DNA of 25,089 nucleotides from NCBI GenBank assembly GCA_022508635.1, contig JAFLUV010000009.1, positions 1 to 25,089 on the forward strand. The letters run 5' to 3'. This DNA comes from Prevotellaceae bacterium (lineage in GTDB: Bacteria > Bacteroidota > Bacteroidia > Bacteroidales > Bacteroidaceae). Positions 14,573 to 23,699 of this stretch are shown piece after piece. The notes below the pieces were generated by a model that saw only the letters and a list, made by a program, of their open reading frames with translations, was not told the DNA's origin and did no database searches. The translations under genes and the position numbers were made by a program. Each line of letters starts with the position of its first letter. Position 1 is the first letter of the stretch.

Positions 14573-16492
14573 ATGGACTCTTTAGAGACTATAGAAACTG
14601 CTGCCGCAGAGCAGCCTTCTGAGATCACTGCCATAGAGGAACAGGCTTCCAAGACAATGATTGCAACAGACAACGAAAACGAAGAAGTGCCAGAGGCCGA
14701 GCAAGCCATTGTGCAGCAAGTTTTTCGCACAAAAGACGAAGTAGTGGCTCGTGTGCAGGAGATAGCACATAGTGGCGAGATGGGCGACAAGCAGGAACTT
14801 TCCCTCCTCAAGCAACTCTTCTACAAGTTTCACACCGCCGAGATGCAGGAAGCCTATCAAGCTTTTATCAATGCAGGCGGCAAAGCGGACGAGTTTGTGC
14901 CACAGATAGACCCTGCGGAGCCTGCCTTCCGTGAAGCAATGCAAATCATACGCGAGCGTCGAGCGGCTATCCAGGAAAACATCGAAAGGCAGAAACAGGA
15001 GAATCTCCAACGCAAGCTTCAGATAATAGAACGCATACAGCAACTTGCATCCACGCCGGAAGAAGCCAACCGAACTTTCGACGAGTTCAAGGCATTACAG
15101 GCAGAATGGAAAGAAATAAAAGCCGTTCCGGCTGAACGCGCCACAGAGCTTTGGAAAAACTATCAGCTCTATGTAGAGCAATACTATGACCTCCTCAAAC
15201 TCGGACATGAACTGCGTGACTATGACTTCCGCAAGAACCTCGAAATAAAGACACGTCTCATAGAGCAGGCAGAAGCCCTTGCCGAGAACCCCGACGTGCT
15301 GCAAGCTTTCAACCAATTGCAGGTTCTCCACCAAGAATGGAAAGAAACAGGTCCCGTAGCCAAAGAAATACGCGAAGCAGTATGGGCGAAGTTCAAGGAG
15401 GCATCTACCGTCATTAACAAGAAACATCAAGCGTATTTTGAAGCCATCAAGGCTCGCGAAGAGGAAAATCTGCAACGCAAGACCGCACTTTGCGAACAGC
15501 TTGAAGCCATCGGGACGGACAGCCTTCGCACCTTTGCCGACTGGGAGGCTGTCACACAAAAAATAAAAGACCTACAGGCAGAGTGGAAGACCATCGGCTT
15601 TGCTCCGCAGAAAATGAACACGGCCATCTTCGAGCGCTTCCGTCAGGCGTGCGACACTTTCTTTGAGAAAAAAAATACTTTCTTCCGTACTCTCAAGGAA
15701 GAACTGGGAAGCAATCTTGTTAAGAAGAAAGAATTGGTGGAGAGAGCCGAGGCTCTCATGGAGAGCACAGACTGGCGTTCCACGGGCGACATCCTCATCA
15801 ACCTTCAGAAGCAGTGGAAAGAGATAGGAGCTGTGCCGCGTAAGTACAGTGACGAGCTGTGGAAGCGCTTTAGTGCCGCGTGCGATCATTTTTTTGAGGC
15901 ACGGCAGGCTGCTACCTTCGAGAGTCGCAACGAGGAGAAGGCGAACAAAGAACAGAAACTCGACATCATCGAAAAACTCAAAGCTCTTGCCGAACAAGAA
16001 GGTGAAAATATCATTGTGCAGGTAAAGGCTCTCCAACAACGGTGGAACGAGATAGGACACGTCCCCTTCCGCGACAAAGAGACACTTTATCGTGAATATC
16101 GTGCTATCTGTGACAAACTCTACGAGGCTTACGGTGCCAGTCAGGCAAAGCGTCGCCTCAACAATTTCCGCGCAGGATTGCAGCAGAGGGTAGAGAAGGA
16201 AGCAGGCTCACTTGATGCCGAGTATCGTCGTATGCAGCGTGCCTACGAGCGTATGCAGAATGAAATCAAGACCTATGAGAATAATATAGGCTTCCTTACC
16301 GCCAGCAGCAAGAAGGGTAACTCGTTGGTAGACTCTATGAACAAGAAGATAGAGAAACTTCGCGAAGAACTTAACCTTTTGGCACAGAAAATCAAGGCTG
16401 TCAGCGAACAGATGACTTCTTCGCCTGAATCGGGACAATCAGAGGCCAATGTTGCCGGACAAGAACTTTCATCTGCATCTGAACAAAGTTAG
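14573..16492 (+). CDS. DUF349 repeat coiled-coil protein
   Basis: A 639-aa, highly charged, mostly helical protein with five DUF349 repeats. Each has the pattern LQxEWKxIGxVP followed by a W/FxxF/Y helix: LQAEWKEIKAVP, LHQEWKETGPVA, LQAEWKTIGFAP, LQKQWKEIGAVP and LQQRWNEIGHVP. The N-terminal 60 residues are acidic and disordered (EENEEVPEAEQ-like composition). The C-terminal 100 residues form a coiled coil (AYERMQNEIKTYENN to KIEKLREELNLLAQKI) and end in a Ser/Glu-rich tail. There is no signal peptide or membrane segment, so it should be cytoplasmic. DUF349 proteins are widespread but, to my knowledge, have no assigned biochemical role in Bacteroidetes. The start is the first ATG after a near-consensus promoter. 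Confidence 0.9.
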   Translation: MDSLETIETAAAEQPSEITAIEEQASKTMIATDNENEEVPEAEQAIVQQVFRTKDEVVARVQEIAHSGEMGDKQELSLLKQLFYKFHTAEMQEAYQAFINAGGKADEFVPQIDPAEPAFREAMQIIRERRAAIQENIERQKQENLQRKLQIIERIQQLASTPEEANRTFDEFKALQAEWKEIKAVPAERATELWKNYQLYVEQYYDLLKLGHELRDYDFRKNLEIKTRLIEQAEALAENPDVLQAFNQLQVLHQEWKETGPVAKEIREAVWAKFKEASTVINKKHQAYFEAIKAREEENLQRKTALCEQLEAIGTDSLRTFADWEAVTQKIKDLQAEWKTIGFAPQKMNTAIFERFRQACDTFFEKKNTFFRTLKEELGSNLVKKKELVERAEALMESTDWRSTGDILINLQKQWKEIGAVPRKYSDELWKRFSAACDHFFEARQAATFESRNEEKANKEQKLDIIEKLKALAEQEGENIIVQVKALQQRWNEIGHVPFRDKETLYREYRAICDKLYEAYGASQAKRRLNNFRAGLQQRVEKEAGSLDAEYRRMQRAYERMQNEIKTYENNIGFLTASSKKGNSLVDSMNKKIEKLREELNLLAQKIKAVSEQMTSSPESGQSEANVAGQELSSASEQS

Positions 16493-16558
16493 GAAGAGGA
16501 ACGAAATAACTATAAGTCAAGCACACGGAAACACCCAGTGAACAATAGACAAATCATT

Positions 16559-16600
16559 AAGTGAACCCTATGAGTAGGACAGAAACAATGGGGTTCACTT
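16559..16600 (+). terminator. Terminator-like hairpin after the DUF349 gene
   Basis: AAGTGAACCC (16559-16568) and GGGTTCACTT (16591-16600) form a perfect 10-bp stem with a 22-base loop, 67 bases past the stop. It is followed by T-rich sequence (TCTTGTGTCACTTCTTTCT) but not by a clean T run. Confidence 0.6.
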
Positions 16601-16763
16601 TCTTGTGTCACTTCTTTCTGTGGCAAGTCAGACTATTGCACTCGTCCTTTATTTAACTTTGTCTCCGTAAATACATTGTTCAAAAAGTCTTGTTTATTCT
16701 GAAAAAACAGACCTTTTGATATATTTACGTAGCACAAATAGTGCATATTAAAGTATTTATTAG

Positions 16764-16771
16764 TATCTTTG
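16764..16771 (+). promoter_or_regulatory. Promoter -7 element before the GNAT gene
   Basis: TATCTTTG matches TAnnTTTG and is followed by CAGCC, as at the suf promoter. No clear TTG is found about 20 bases upstream. The start codon at 16822 is 51 bases downstream. This is the only consensus-like promoter seen before the ketosynthase cluster. Confidence 0.6.
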
Positions 16772-16821
16772 CAGCCGATTAATGCGCACTATGTGTGCGT
16801 GCGTAGTTCAGAGATATACGT

Positions 16822-17955
16822 ATGAAGTGCACTATAAAAACCGTACAGACGAAGCAACAGATGAATGACTTCGTGGGGCTCCCTCAGAAGATTTATAAGG
16901 GGAATCCTTACTACGTCCCCGACATGGAGCGGGATGTGCGCCAATGGTTCGACTCCAAGCATAACCCAGGCCTGCAACATTGTGACGTGGTTGCTTTTGT
17001 CGCATATAGTGAAGAAGAGACGCCTGTGGGGCGTATCGCAGGTATCATCAACCGCAGAGCCAATCAGGTATGGAAGGGAAGTTGTGTACGTTTCGGATGG
17101 ATAGAGTTCGTTGATGATACAGACGTCTCTTACGCATTGCTCAAAGCTGTTGCAGACTGGGGACGGAGCAAGGGTATGGACTCCATACAAGGCCCTCTGG
17201 GTATCTCTGACTTTGACAAGGAGGGAATGCTTGTTTCTGACTTTGACCAGATAGGTTCTGCTATTACCATATACAATCCTCCCTATTACCCGGTGCACAT
17301 GGAAAAACATGGCTTCGGCAAAGAAGTGGACTGGGTGCAGGTGAAAGTACAGATACCTTCGCAGATACCCGAACGCTTTGCTCGTGCAGAAAAAGTGGTC
17401 TGCGACATGTACGACCTAAAAGTAAGGACGCTCACGCAAAAAGAAATTTTCCAAGGCCTCTATGGACGCAAACTATTCAATTTACTCAATGAGGCCTATA
17501 GTGAGCTTTTTGGTTATACACCGCATACGGAAGAAGAGGCAGATGCCTTCGTGGGACAGTATGTCCCTCTGCTTGACCTGCGCTTGTTACCGATGGTGGA
17601 GGACAAGGAGGGCAATCTCATCGCTAGCAGTGTCACCATGCCTAGTTTGTCAAAGGCACTGCAAAAATCACGTGGAAAGCTGTTTCCTTTCGGATGGTAT
17701 CATCTGTTGCGTGCACTGAAGTGGAAGCATGAAGACAAGGCTGAGCTAATGCTCATTGCAGTTCATCCCGAGTGGCAGGCCTTGGGCATTAATGCCTTGA
17801 TGTTTGCCTACTTGATTCCCACTCTCAATAAGTTAGGATACCGGTGGGCAGAAACAGGTCCTATGCTCGAAAACAACATGAAGGTTCTCACGCAGTGGAA
17901 AACACTGAATCCTACAATATACAAGCGCCGTCGCTGTTTTAGTAAAGAGATATAG
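16822..17955 (+). CDS. GNAT-family N-acetyltransferase-like protein
   Basis: A 377-aa cytoplasmic protein. The C-terminal part has the acyl-CoA-binding pattern LIAVHPEWQALGINALMF (about 311-328) followed by GYRWAETGPMLENNM, as in GNAT enzymes. The N-terminal half (about 40-150) contains a second region with FVAYSEEETPVGRIAGIINRR, suggesting a tandem GNAT fold. The middle segment LGISDFDKEGMLVSDFDQIG is conserved in unnamed Bacteroidales homologues as far as I recall. Substrate is unknown. It precedes the ketosynthase by 72 bases on the same strand, so an acyl-chain or lipid-related acyl transfer is possible but inferred. No membrane segment or signal peptide is present. Confidence 0.78.
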   Translation: MKCTIKTVQTKQQMNDFVGLPQKIYKGNPYYVPDMERDVRQWFDSKHNPGLQHCDVVAFVAYSEEETPVGRIAGIINRRANQVWKGSCVRFGWIEFVDDTDVSYALLKAVADWGRSKGMDSIQGPLGISDFDKEGMLVSDFDQIGSAITIYNPPYYPVHMEKHGFGKEVDWVQVKVQIPSQIPERFARAEKVVCDMYDLKVRTLTQKEIFQGLYGRKLFNLLNEAYSELFGYTPHTEEEADAFVGQYVPLLDLRLLPMVEDKEGNLIASSVTMPSLSKALQKSRGKLFPFGWYHLLRALKWKHEDKAELMLIAVHPEWQALGINALMFAYLIPTLNKLGYRWAETGPMLENNMKVLTQWKTLNPTIYKRRRCFSKEI

Positions 17956-17961
17956 TTTATC

Positions 17962-17980
17962 CTTGTCCCGTATTGACAAG
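17962..17980 (+). other. Small hairpin between the GNAT and ketosynthase genes
   Basis: CTTGTC (17962-17967) pairs with GACAAG (17975-17980) around a 7-base loop, starting 6 bases after the GNAT stop. There is an A-rich stretch afterwards rather than T's, so it is more likely an mRNA processing or stability element than a terminator. Confidence 0.35.
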
Positions 17981-18027
17981 AAAAGTAAGGGAAAAACAAA
18001 CAAAGAGCTTAAACGAAAGAAAAGATA

Positions 18028-19248
18028 ATGGCAAGAAGAGTAGTTATAACAGGCATGGGCATCTGGTCCTGCATCGGAACTAACTTGGACGAAGTGCGCG
18101 ATGCACTCTATCAAGGAAAAAGTGGCATCATTTTTAGTCAAGAGCGCAAGGACGCAGGCTTCCGTTCTGCACTTGTTGGCAATGTGCCCCAAGTGGACAT
18201 CAAGGCATACGTTCCGCGTAGTCTTCGCAACTTCATGCCCGAAGAGGCACAATATGGTTACATCGCCACTAAGCAAGCACTCGAAAATGCCGGCATAGAC
18301 GATGACTTTCTTGCTACACATGAAGTAGGTATCATCTATGGAAACGATTCGGTGGCAGAGGCTACCATGAATAGTCTTGACAAGTTTCGTCAGGCAGGTA
18401 GTTCCGTAGCTTGTGGCAGTGGTGCTATCTTTCAGAGTATGAATTCTAATATCACTATGAACTTGGCATGTCTCTTTAAGATGCGTGGTATCAACCTTAC
18501 TGCATCGGCAGCCTGTGCCTCAGGATCACAGAGCATCGGACTGGGTGCATTACTCATTGCACAAGGCTTGCAGGACTGCGTGGTATGTGGTGGTGCAGAA
18601 GAGAACAATATGTATGGTATTGCTTCTTTCGATGGCATACAGGCATTTTCTGTTCGTGAAGATACTCCTGAAAAGGCCAGCCGACCTTTCGATGCTGGTC
18701 GTGATGGCCTTGTACCTAGTGGCGGCGGTGCTACAATCATCCTTGAAAGTTATGAGCATGCGGTCAAGCGTGGAGCCAACATCATTGCAGAGGTTGTCGG
18801 TTGGGGCTTCTCGGGTAACGGAGACCATATTTCTACACCCAATGTGGCTGGTCCGGCTCGTTCGCTCGAACAGTGTCTTAAGAATGGCGGCATAGACCCC
18901 AAGCAAATTGGCTATATCAATGCTCATGCCACTAGTACAGTTATTGGTGATCAGCGTGAAGCAACTGCCATTGCACAGATTTTCGGCGAGCGTACAGTGC
19001 CCGTTACCTCTACCAAGAGCCAGACAGGGCACGAGATGTGGATGGCTGGTGCTAGTGAGATTATTTATTCTGTCTTAATGATGAAGAATGATTTCATTGC
19101 TGGCAACATTAATTTCGAGAAACCAGACGAGGTGACAGCTTGTCTCAATATATTGCCCGAAACCAAGGAGCAGCATTTCGATATGTTCCTCTCCAACAGT
19201 TTTGGTTTTGGCGGTACCAACTCAACTATCGTCGTGAAGAACGTCTGA
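18028..19248 (+). CDS. Beta-ketoacyl-ACP synthase, FabB/FabF type
   Basis: Condensing enzyme that extends an acyl chain with malonyl-ACP. The 406 aa align along their length with E. coli FabB, including SGITFSQELKD-like, TPEKASRPFDAGRDGLVPSGGG and NSFGFGGTNSTIVV segments. The catalytic residues are all present: C163 in SAACASGSQ, H300 in NAHATST and H335 in KSQTGHEMWMAG, at almost the same positions as FabB (163, 298, 333). HATST replaces the usual HGTST, and GHEMWMAGASE replaces GHSLGAAGVQE, so the active-site surroundings differ from housekeeping enzymes. The next gene encodes an ACP. The housekeeping fabF is presumably elsewhere, so this is likely a dedicated synthase of a specialised pathway (inference). 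Confidence 0.92.
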   Translation: MARRVVITGMGIWSCIGTNLDEVRDALYQGKSGIIFSQERKDAGFRSALVGNVPQVDIKAYVPRSLRNFMPEEAQYGYIATKQALENAGIDDDFLATHEVGIIYGNDSVAEATMNSLDKFRQAGSSVACGSGAIFQSMNSNITMNLACLFKMRGINLTASAACASGSQSIGLGALLIAQGLQDCVVCGGAEENNMYGIASFDGIQAFSVREDTPEKASRPFDAGRDGLVPSGGGATIILESYEHAVKRGANIIAEVVGWGFSGNGDHISTPNVAGPARSLEQCLKNGGIDPKQIGYINAHATSTVIGDQREATAIAQIFGERTVPVTSTKSQTGHEMWMAGASEIIYSVLMMKNDFIAGNINFEKPDEVTACLNILPETKEQHFDMFLSNSFGFGGTNSTIVVKNV

Positions 19249-19350
19249 ACATTTACAGATGCATATATAAATAATAAATAGGAATACTGCGGAACAGACA
19301 TAAAAGGTATATTCAAAAAAGCAATACATAAATAATCAAAACACATAAAT

Positions 19351-19593
19351 ATGACAAGAGAAGAAATCATTGCAGAGATTAACGCCGAACTGGCAGAGGA
19401 GTTTGAAATCGATGAGGCTGCCATCACCCCCGATGCTCCCATCTATCAGACTCTTGAACTTGATAGCCTTAGCCTCGTTGACCTCATTGGCATAGTACAG
19501 ACTAAGTATGGTGTGCTCATATCTAAGGCAGAGCTTCCCACCATTAAAACTTTTGCTCAACTTTACGACTACATCGAGCAGCATCAGAAATAA
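19351..19593 (+). CDS. Acyl carrier protein
   Basis: An 80-aa acidic, four-helix carrier protein. Serine S39 in LELDSLSLVDL is the expected phosphopantetheine site (DSL motif). It is not the housekeeping AcpP, whose motif is GADSLD(T/S)VEL; here ELDSLSLVDL resembles carrier proteins of specialised clusters. It lies 102 bases after the ketosynthase and 108 bases before the FAD oxidoreductase. The AT-rich gap in front holds no obvious promoter. It most likely carries the chain made by the neighbouring ketosynthase. Confidence 0.93.
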   Translation: MTREEIIAEINAELAEEFEIDEAAITPDAPIYQTLELDSLSLVDLIGIVQTKYGVLISKAELPTIKTFAQLYDYIEQHQK

Positions 19594-19701
19594 ATTCATA
19601 GTAGAGAGTTCATAACTGAAGTTGCGCCTTGAGTTAGGCAAGGTGATCACTCATGGACTTATGATAGCGGACTATGAAACAAAGTTCGACGAAGGTCAAC
19701 A

Positions 19702-21114
19702 ATGAATAGTGACGTCCTGATCATAGGCAGCGGACTGGGCGGACTGGAGTGTGGCGCACTGCTTGCACAAAAGGGATTCAGAGTGCTTATACTGGAACGT
19801 TCGCAACAGCCGGGTGGCTGTATGCAAAGTTTCCGTAGGGCAGGCTTGAACTATGATACAGGGCTTCATTATGTGGGAGGCTTAGCTCCTGGTCAGACTA
19901 TGTACAAGGCTTTTGCCGATCTCGGACTGCTGGATCTGCCTTGGCAGAGGATGGACGATGATTTTGATCACGTCATCATCAGTGGTCGGCACTTTACCTT
20001 TCGTCAGGGCTATGAGGCATTCGTAGATGGACTGGCAAAAGACTTCCCACATCAACGCGAAGCGCTGCAGAGCTACGTTCAAAAATTACAACACATTACG
20101 GCATCCGATATGGATGTTTTGGCCTATGACTATCTGCGGCAGACGTTCTCCGATGAACTGCTACTGAACGTGGTCAGTGCTGCAGCCATGAAGACAGAGC
20201 TTCGTCGTGAGTCGTTACCCCTCTTCAGCTTCGCTCACACTTGTTCCAGCTACGTTGAAAGCAGTTGGCGACTTCAGGGCGACGGCAACCAGCTGGTGAA
20301 TAAACTTATTGACACTATTCGCAAGGCTGGCGGAGAAGTGCTCACTGGTCGCCGTGTGGTGAGTTTGACAGAAGTGGACGGGCATATTACAAGTGCGGTC
20401 TGTGCTAACGGAGAAACCTATGATGCGGAGCATTTTATCTCTGATATCCACCCTGCTATGCTTTGTCGTCTGCTTGACAAGTGTCCGTCAATGCGCAAGT
20501 CTTTCCGTCGGAGGATGGAAACTGTAGCGAATACTTGTGGCATGTTTACGGTGCAGCTTAGCATCAGACCTAATGAACTGCGCTATTTCGCTCATAATGT
20601 TTTCGTCTATGACAAGCCAAATGTCTGGACGATGACCGAGGCAAACGACCCCGTGAAAGGTGTTATGATTAGTGCCCGAGTGCCGGAAGATGGCTCTGAC
20701 ATGCTTCGGCAGATAGACCTTCTGACACCTATGCCTTGGCATGAATGCGAAGCATGGGTAGACACACAGGTCGGGCATCGGGGTGATGACTATAGAGCGA
20801 TGTGTCGGGAGAAAGCTGCGCAATGCTTGACATTGGCAGAACAATATATCCCTGGTCTTCGGGGTATGGTGGAGCAGTGCTATACGAGTACACCTCTCAC
20901 TTATCGCGATTATCTGGGAATTCCAGAGGGCTGCGCCTTTGGTATGCGCAAGGATTCTCGCGCAGCTATGTTTACTTTCCATTCGGTGAGCACGCCGCTG
21001 AAAAATCTGCTCCTTACGGGCGGAAGCATTTTTCTGCCAGGCATTGAGGGTGTTACCATGACAGCTTTCGAGACGTGCAGCAAGATTGGCGATCCTGTGT
21101 GGAATACGAAATAA
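19702..21114 (+). CDS. FAD-dependent oxidoreductase, CrtI/RetSat-like
   Basis: A 470-aa flavoprotein of the phytoene desaturase, carotenoid isomerase and retinol saturase superfamily. The N-terminal dinucleotide fold is DVLIIGSGLGGLECGALLAQ (4-23) with LERSQQPGGCM following. The C-terminal FAD contact is LLLTGGSIFLPGIEGVTMTAF (436-456). Members act on polyenes or long hydrophobic chains as desaturases, saturases or isomerases. No carotenoid genes (crtB, crtE, crtY) are nearby, so the substrate is more likely an acyl chain on the neighbouring ACP, or a lipid derived from it. This is inference. There is no signal peptide; the protein should be cytoplasmic or loosely membrane-associated. Confidence 0.87.
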   Translation: MNSDVLIIGSGLGGLECGALLAQKGFRVLILERSQQPGGCMQSFRRAGLNYDTGLHYVGGLAPGQTMYKAFADLGLLDLPWQRMDDDFDHVIISGRHFTFRQGYEAFVDGLAKDFPHQREALQSYVQKLQHITASDMDVLAYDYLRQTFSDELLLNVVSAAAMKTELRRESLPLFSFAHTCSSYVESSWRLQGDGNQLVNKLIDTIRKAGGEVLTGRRVVSLTEVDGHITSAVCANGETYDAEHFISDIHPAMLCRLLDKCPSMRKSFRRRMETVANTCGMFTVQLSIRPNELRYFAHNVFVYDKPNVWTMTEANDPVKGVMISARVPEDGSDMLRQIDLLTPMPWHECEAWVDTQVGHRGDDYRAMCREKAAQCLTLAEQYIPGLRGMVEQCYTSTPLTYRDYLGIPEGCAFGMRKDSRAAMFTFHSVSTPLKNLLLTGGSIFLPGIEGVTMTAFETCSKIGDPVWNTK

Positions 21115-21162
21115 ATGTTATCATAGAGACAGAAGCACCATAGAAGAAACCTAAATACAGAC

Positions 21163-23697
21163 ATGACAAGAAAACTCTTTGCAACCCTTGCCCTGCTTCT
21201 GGCGTTTGTTGTGAATGTCGTAGGGCAGAAGCTTACCGGTGTCATTATTGATGCTTCCACCGGAGACAGCCTTTCTTTGGCTGGAGTCGCATACAAGGAT
21301 CGCAAGGTGAACGCTATAGCCGATTTGGACGGTATTTTCACAATTACACGCATCAATGGCGCGACACTCAGTTTTACGTGTCAGGGATACAAGGAGGAAA
21401 CGATAAACATTACAAAGGCTACTCCCAGCCGACTGACAGTCAAACTTAAGCCTGATACGAAGGCGCTCAAAGAGGTTGTCGTCAGTGCGGAGCGGAAACG
21501 CTATGTCCGCAAGGATAATCCTGCCATAGAACTCATGAAGCGTGTGATAGAAGCCAAAAAGGACACCAGGCTCGAGAACCATGACTATTTCATGTACAAC
21601 AAGTACCAAAAACTCTCGATGGCGTTGAATGACTTTAAGGTCAAGGAGATGGATAGTACGGATATCGGCAAGGTGAAGTTTACGCAGCAGGCAGAATTGA
21701 GTCCCTACAACGGTAAGATGGTAGTGCCTATCTCTTTGGATGAAACGGTCACACAGCATGTCTATCGCAAAGAACCCAGATCGGAGAAGGACATTATTAC
21801 AGGTGAGCAGAGTTCTGGCCTGAACCAGCTTTTTGCCACGGGCGATATGTTGAACACAACGCTCAAGGAGGTTTTCCAGGATGTGGATATCTACGATAAC
21901 TATGTGCATTTGCTGAAGTTTCCTTTCATGAGTCCCATTGCTTCTGGTGCCACATCGTTCTATCGCTACTATATCGTCGATACCGTGCTTGTGGAACGCG
22001 ACTCTTGCTATCATCTGCAATTCACGCCGAACAACTTGCAGGATATCGGATTCAACGGCGATATCTATATTCTGAAAGATTCCAGCCTTCATGTCAAGAA
22101 GTGCCACCTGAGCATTCCGCCCAACAGCGACGTCAACTTTGTCAGCTCGCTCCATATTGACCAGATATACAGCCGTTTGCCTAATGATGAGTGGGCATTG
22201 ACCACCGATGACATGTGGGCAGAGATGACATTGCTCGGGCGCAAGTTGCTGGTGGTGCGTAACACGCGTATCTCCGACTATAGCTTTGAGCCGCTCCATA
22301 AGAATCTTTTCAAGGGAGTTTCCAAGGTGAAGCACATGGCAGACTCGCGTAACCAGGACGAGGAGTTCTGGGACAAGTATCGTGCCGTAGAGCTGACGCA
22401 GAAGGAGGACGGCCTGAGCGATTTCATGACTGCGATGTCAAAGTCAAAGAACATGCGCATCCCGCTGCTCGTGTTCAAGACGCTTTTTGAAAATTATATC
22501 GAGACGTCAAAGGCTGGCAAGCCCAGTAAGTTTGACTTCGGACCCGTTACCAGTACTTTTTCAAGTAACTTTTACGATGGCTTTCGTGCACGCATCAGCG
22601 GAAAGACGACGGCTGCCCTCAACAAACATCTTTTCGCTGAGGGTTACTATACACATGGCTTTAAGTCGCACGGCAATTACTATGGCGTGACAGCCAACTA
22701 TAGCTTTAACAAGAAGAAGAACTCTTCGTTCGAGTTTCCGCAGCGCATGATTACGTTCGAGACTTCCTACGATATACGCTCGGTATCGGATAAGTACTTG
22801 AAGAACAGTAAGGATAATATCTTCGTTGCTTTCAAGACTGAGACGGTGAACATGCTCTATAAGAACAATCGCCAGGACTTGGGCTTTGTCTGGGAGACGG
22901 ACTATGGGCTGAACTTCAATACACATGTCGTGGCGGAGAGCAACGAGGTGTGTGGTGATTTGCGCTTCATCCATGTCAATGGCGCCCCCGAGGACTTCAA
23001 GATGCGCACTACGGAGTGGAGTGCTGAGGTTCGTTTCTGTCCGGGACAGACATACATCAATACGAAGCAGGATCGCTGGCCTGTCAACAAGGATCGGCCA
23101 GAGTTTACCATCCGCCACACTATCGGCTTCGACGGCATCCTGGGCGGACAGTATAATTATAACACAACGGAGGTTGGTATCTTCAAGCGTCAGTGGCTGG
23201 GTAGCTGGGGGCGCATGGACTTCCATGTCCTGGGCTCTCTGCAATGGAACAAGGTGCCGTTCCCGCTCCTCATCACTCCGCCGACGTGTATTTCCTATGT
23301 TGAACAGGAGGGTACGCTCAATATGCTTCACAACATGGAGTTCTTTATGGATCGTCGCGTTTTTTGGTCGCTGGCATGGAACATGAACGGCAAGATTTTT
23401 AACCGCATTCCGCTCTTCAAGAAGCTTAAGCTGCGCGAATATCTCGCCTTCCGTGGGGTGTGGGGCGTGCTTACTGACAAGAATAATCCTGCGACGAACC
23501 CGAACGATGGCATGCTCTATCTGTTCCCCGAAGGTTCTTATCCCCTGATGGGACACACGCCGTACATGGAGATGGCTGTGGGTGTGCGCAACATCTTCAA
23601 GCTCTTCGGTGTGGACTACGTGCGCCGCCTCAACTACCATGATCATCCCGGAACCAAGAAGAACGGCATACGCTTCAACCTGACGATGTCCTTCTAA
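21163..23697 (+). CDS. DUF5686 outer-membrane protein with carboxypeptidase-like regulatory domain
   Basis: An 844-aa exported protein. The signal peptide is about 1-21 (MTRKLFATLALLLAFVVNVVG). Residues about 23-105 form a CarboxypepD_reg-like beta-sandwich (KLTGVIIDASTGDSLSLAGV to TVKLKP), as in TonB-dependent receptors. The rest matches the DUF5686 family: a periplasmic part followed by a beta-barrel-like C-terminus rich in alternating aromatic and polar strands, ending in the terminal phenylalanine (NLTMSF) used for Bam-dependent insertion. There is no TonB plug, so it is not a SusC-type receptor. Function of DUF5686 is unknown to me. It follows the oxidoreductase by 48 bases and is separated from the DUF4833 gene by only 2 bases. 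Confidence 0.88.
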   Translation: MTRKLFATLALLLAFVVNVVGQKLTGVIIDASTGDSLSLAGVAYKDRKVNAIADLDGIFTITRINGATLSFTCQGYKEETINITKATPSRLTVKLKPDTKALKEVVVSAERKRYVRKDNPAIELMKRVIEAKKDTRLENHDYFMYNKYQKLSMALNDFKVKEMDSTDIGKVKFTQQAELSPYNGKMVVPISLDETVTQHVYRKEPRSEKDIITGEQSSGLNQLFATGDMLNTTLKEVFQDVDIYDNYVHLLKFPFMSPIASGATSFYRYYIVDTVLVERDSCYHLQFTPNNLQDIGFNGDIYILKDSSLHVKKCHLSIPPNSDVNFVSSLHIDQIYSRLPNDEWALTTDDMWAEMTLLGRKLLVVRNTRISDYSFEPLHKNLFKGVSKVKHMADSRNQDEEFWDKYRAVELTQKEDGLSDFMTAMSKSKNMRIPLLVFKTLFENYIETSKAGKPSKFDFGPVTSTFSSNFYDGFRARISGKTTAALNKHLFAEGYYTHGFKSHGNYYGVTANYSFNKKKNSSFEFPQRMITFETSYDIRSVSDKYLKNSKDNIFVAFKTETVNMLYKNNRQDLGFVWETDYGLNFNTHVVAESNEVCGDLRFIHVNGAPEDFKMRTTEWSAEVRFCPGQTYINTKQDRWPVNKDRPEFTIRHTIGFDGILGGQYNYNTTEVGIFKRQWLGSWGRMDFHVLGSLQWNKVPFPLLITPPTCISYVEQEGTLNMLHNMEFFMDRRVFWSLAWNMNGKIFNRIPLFKKLKLREYLAFRGVWGVLTDKNNPATNPNDGMLYLFPEGSYPLMGHTPYMEMAVGVRNIFKLFGVDYVRRLNYHDHPGTKKNGIRFNLTMSF

Positions 23698-23699
23698 TC

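Larger units (their letters stand above)
16493..16821 (+). other. Intergenic region between the DUF349 and GNAT genes (329 bp)
   Basis: It contains the terminator hairpin at 16559-16600, an AT-rich stretch (16640-16760) and the next promoter at 16764-16771. The leader after it has the short inverted repeat CGCAC/GTGCG. No gene is visible. Confidence 0.7.

Noticed and set aside
21151..22335. 394-aa minus-strand frame opposite the DUF5686 gene
   Set aside because: Shadow of a strongly supported gene that has signal peptide and family features; the antisense translation shows none.
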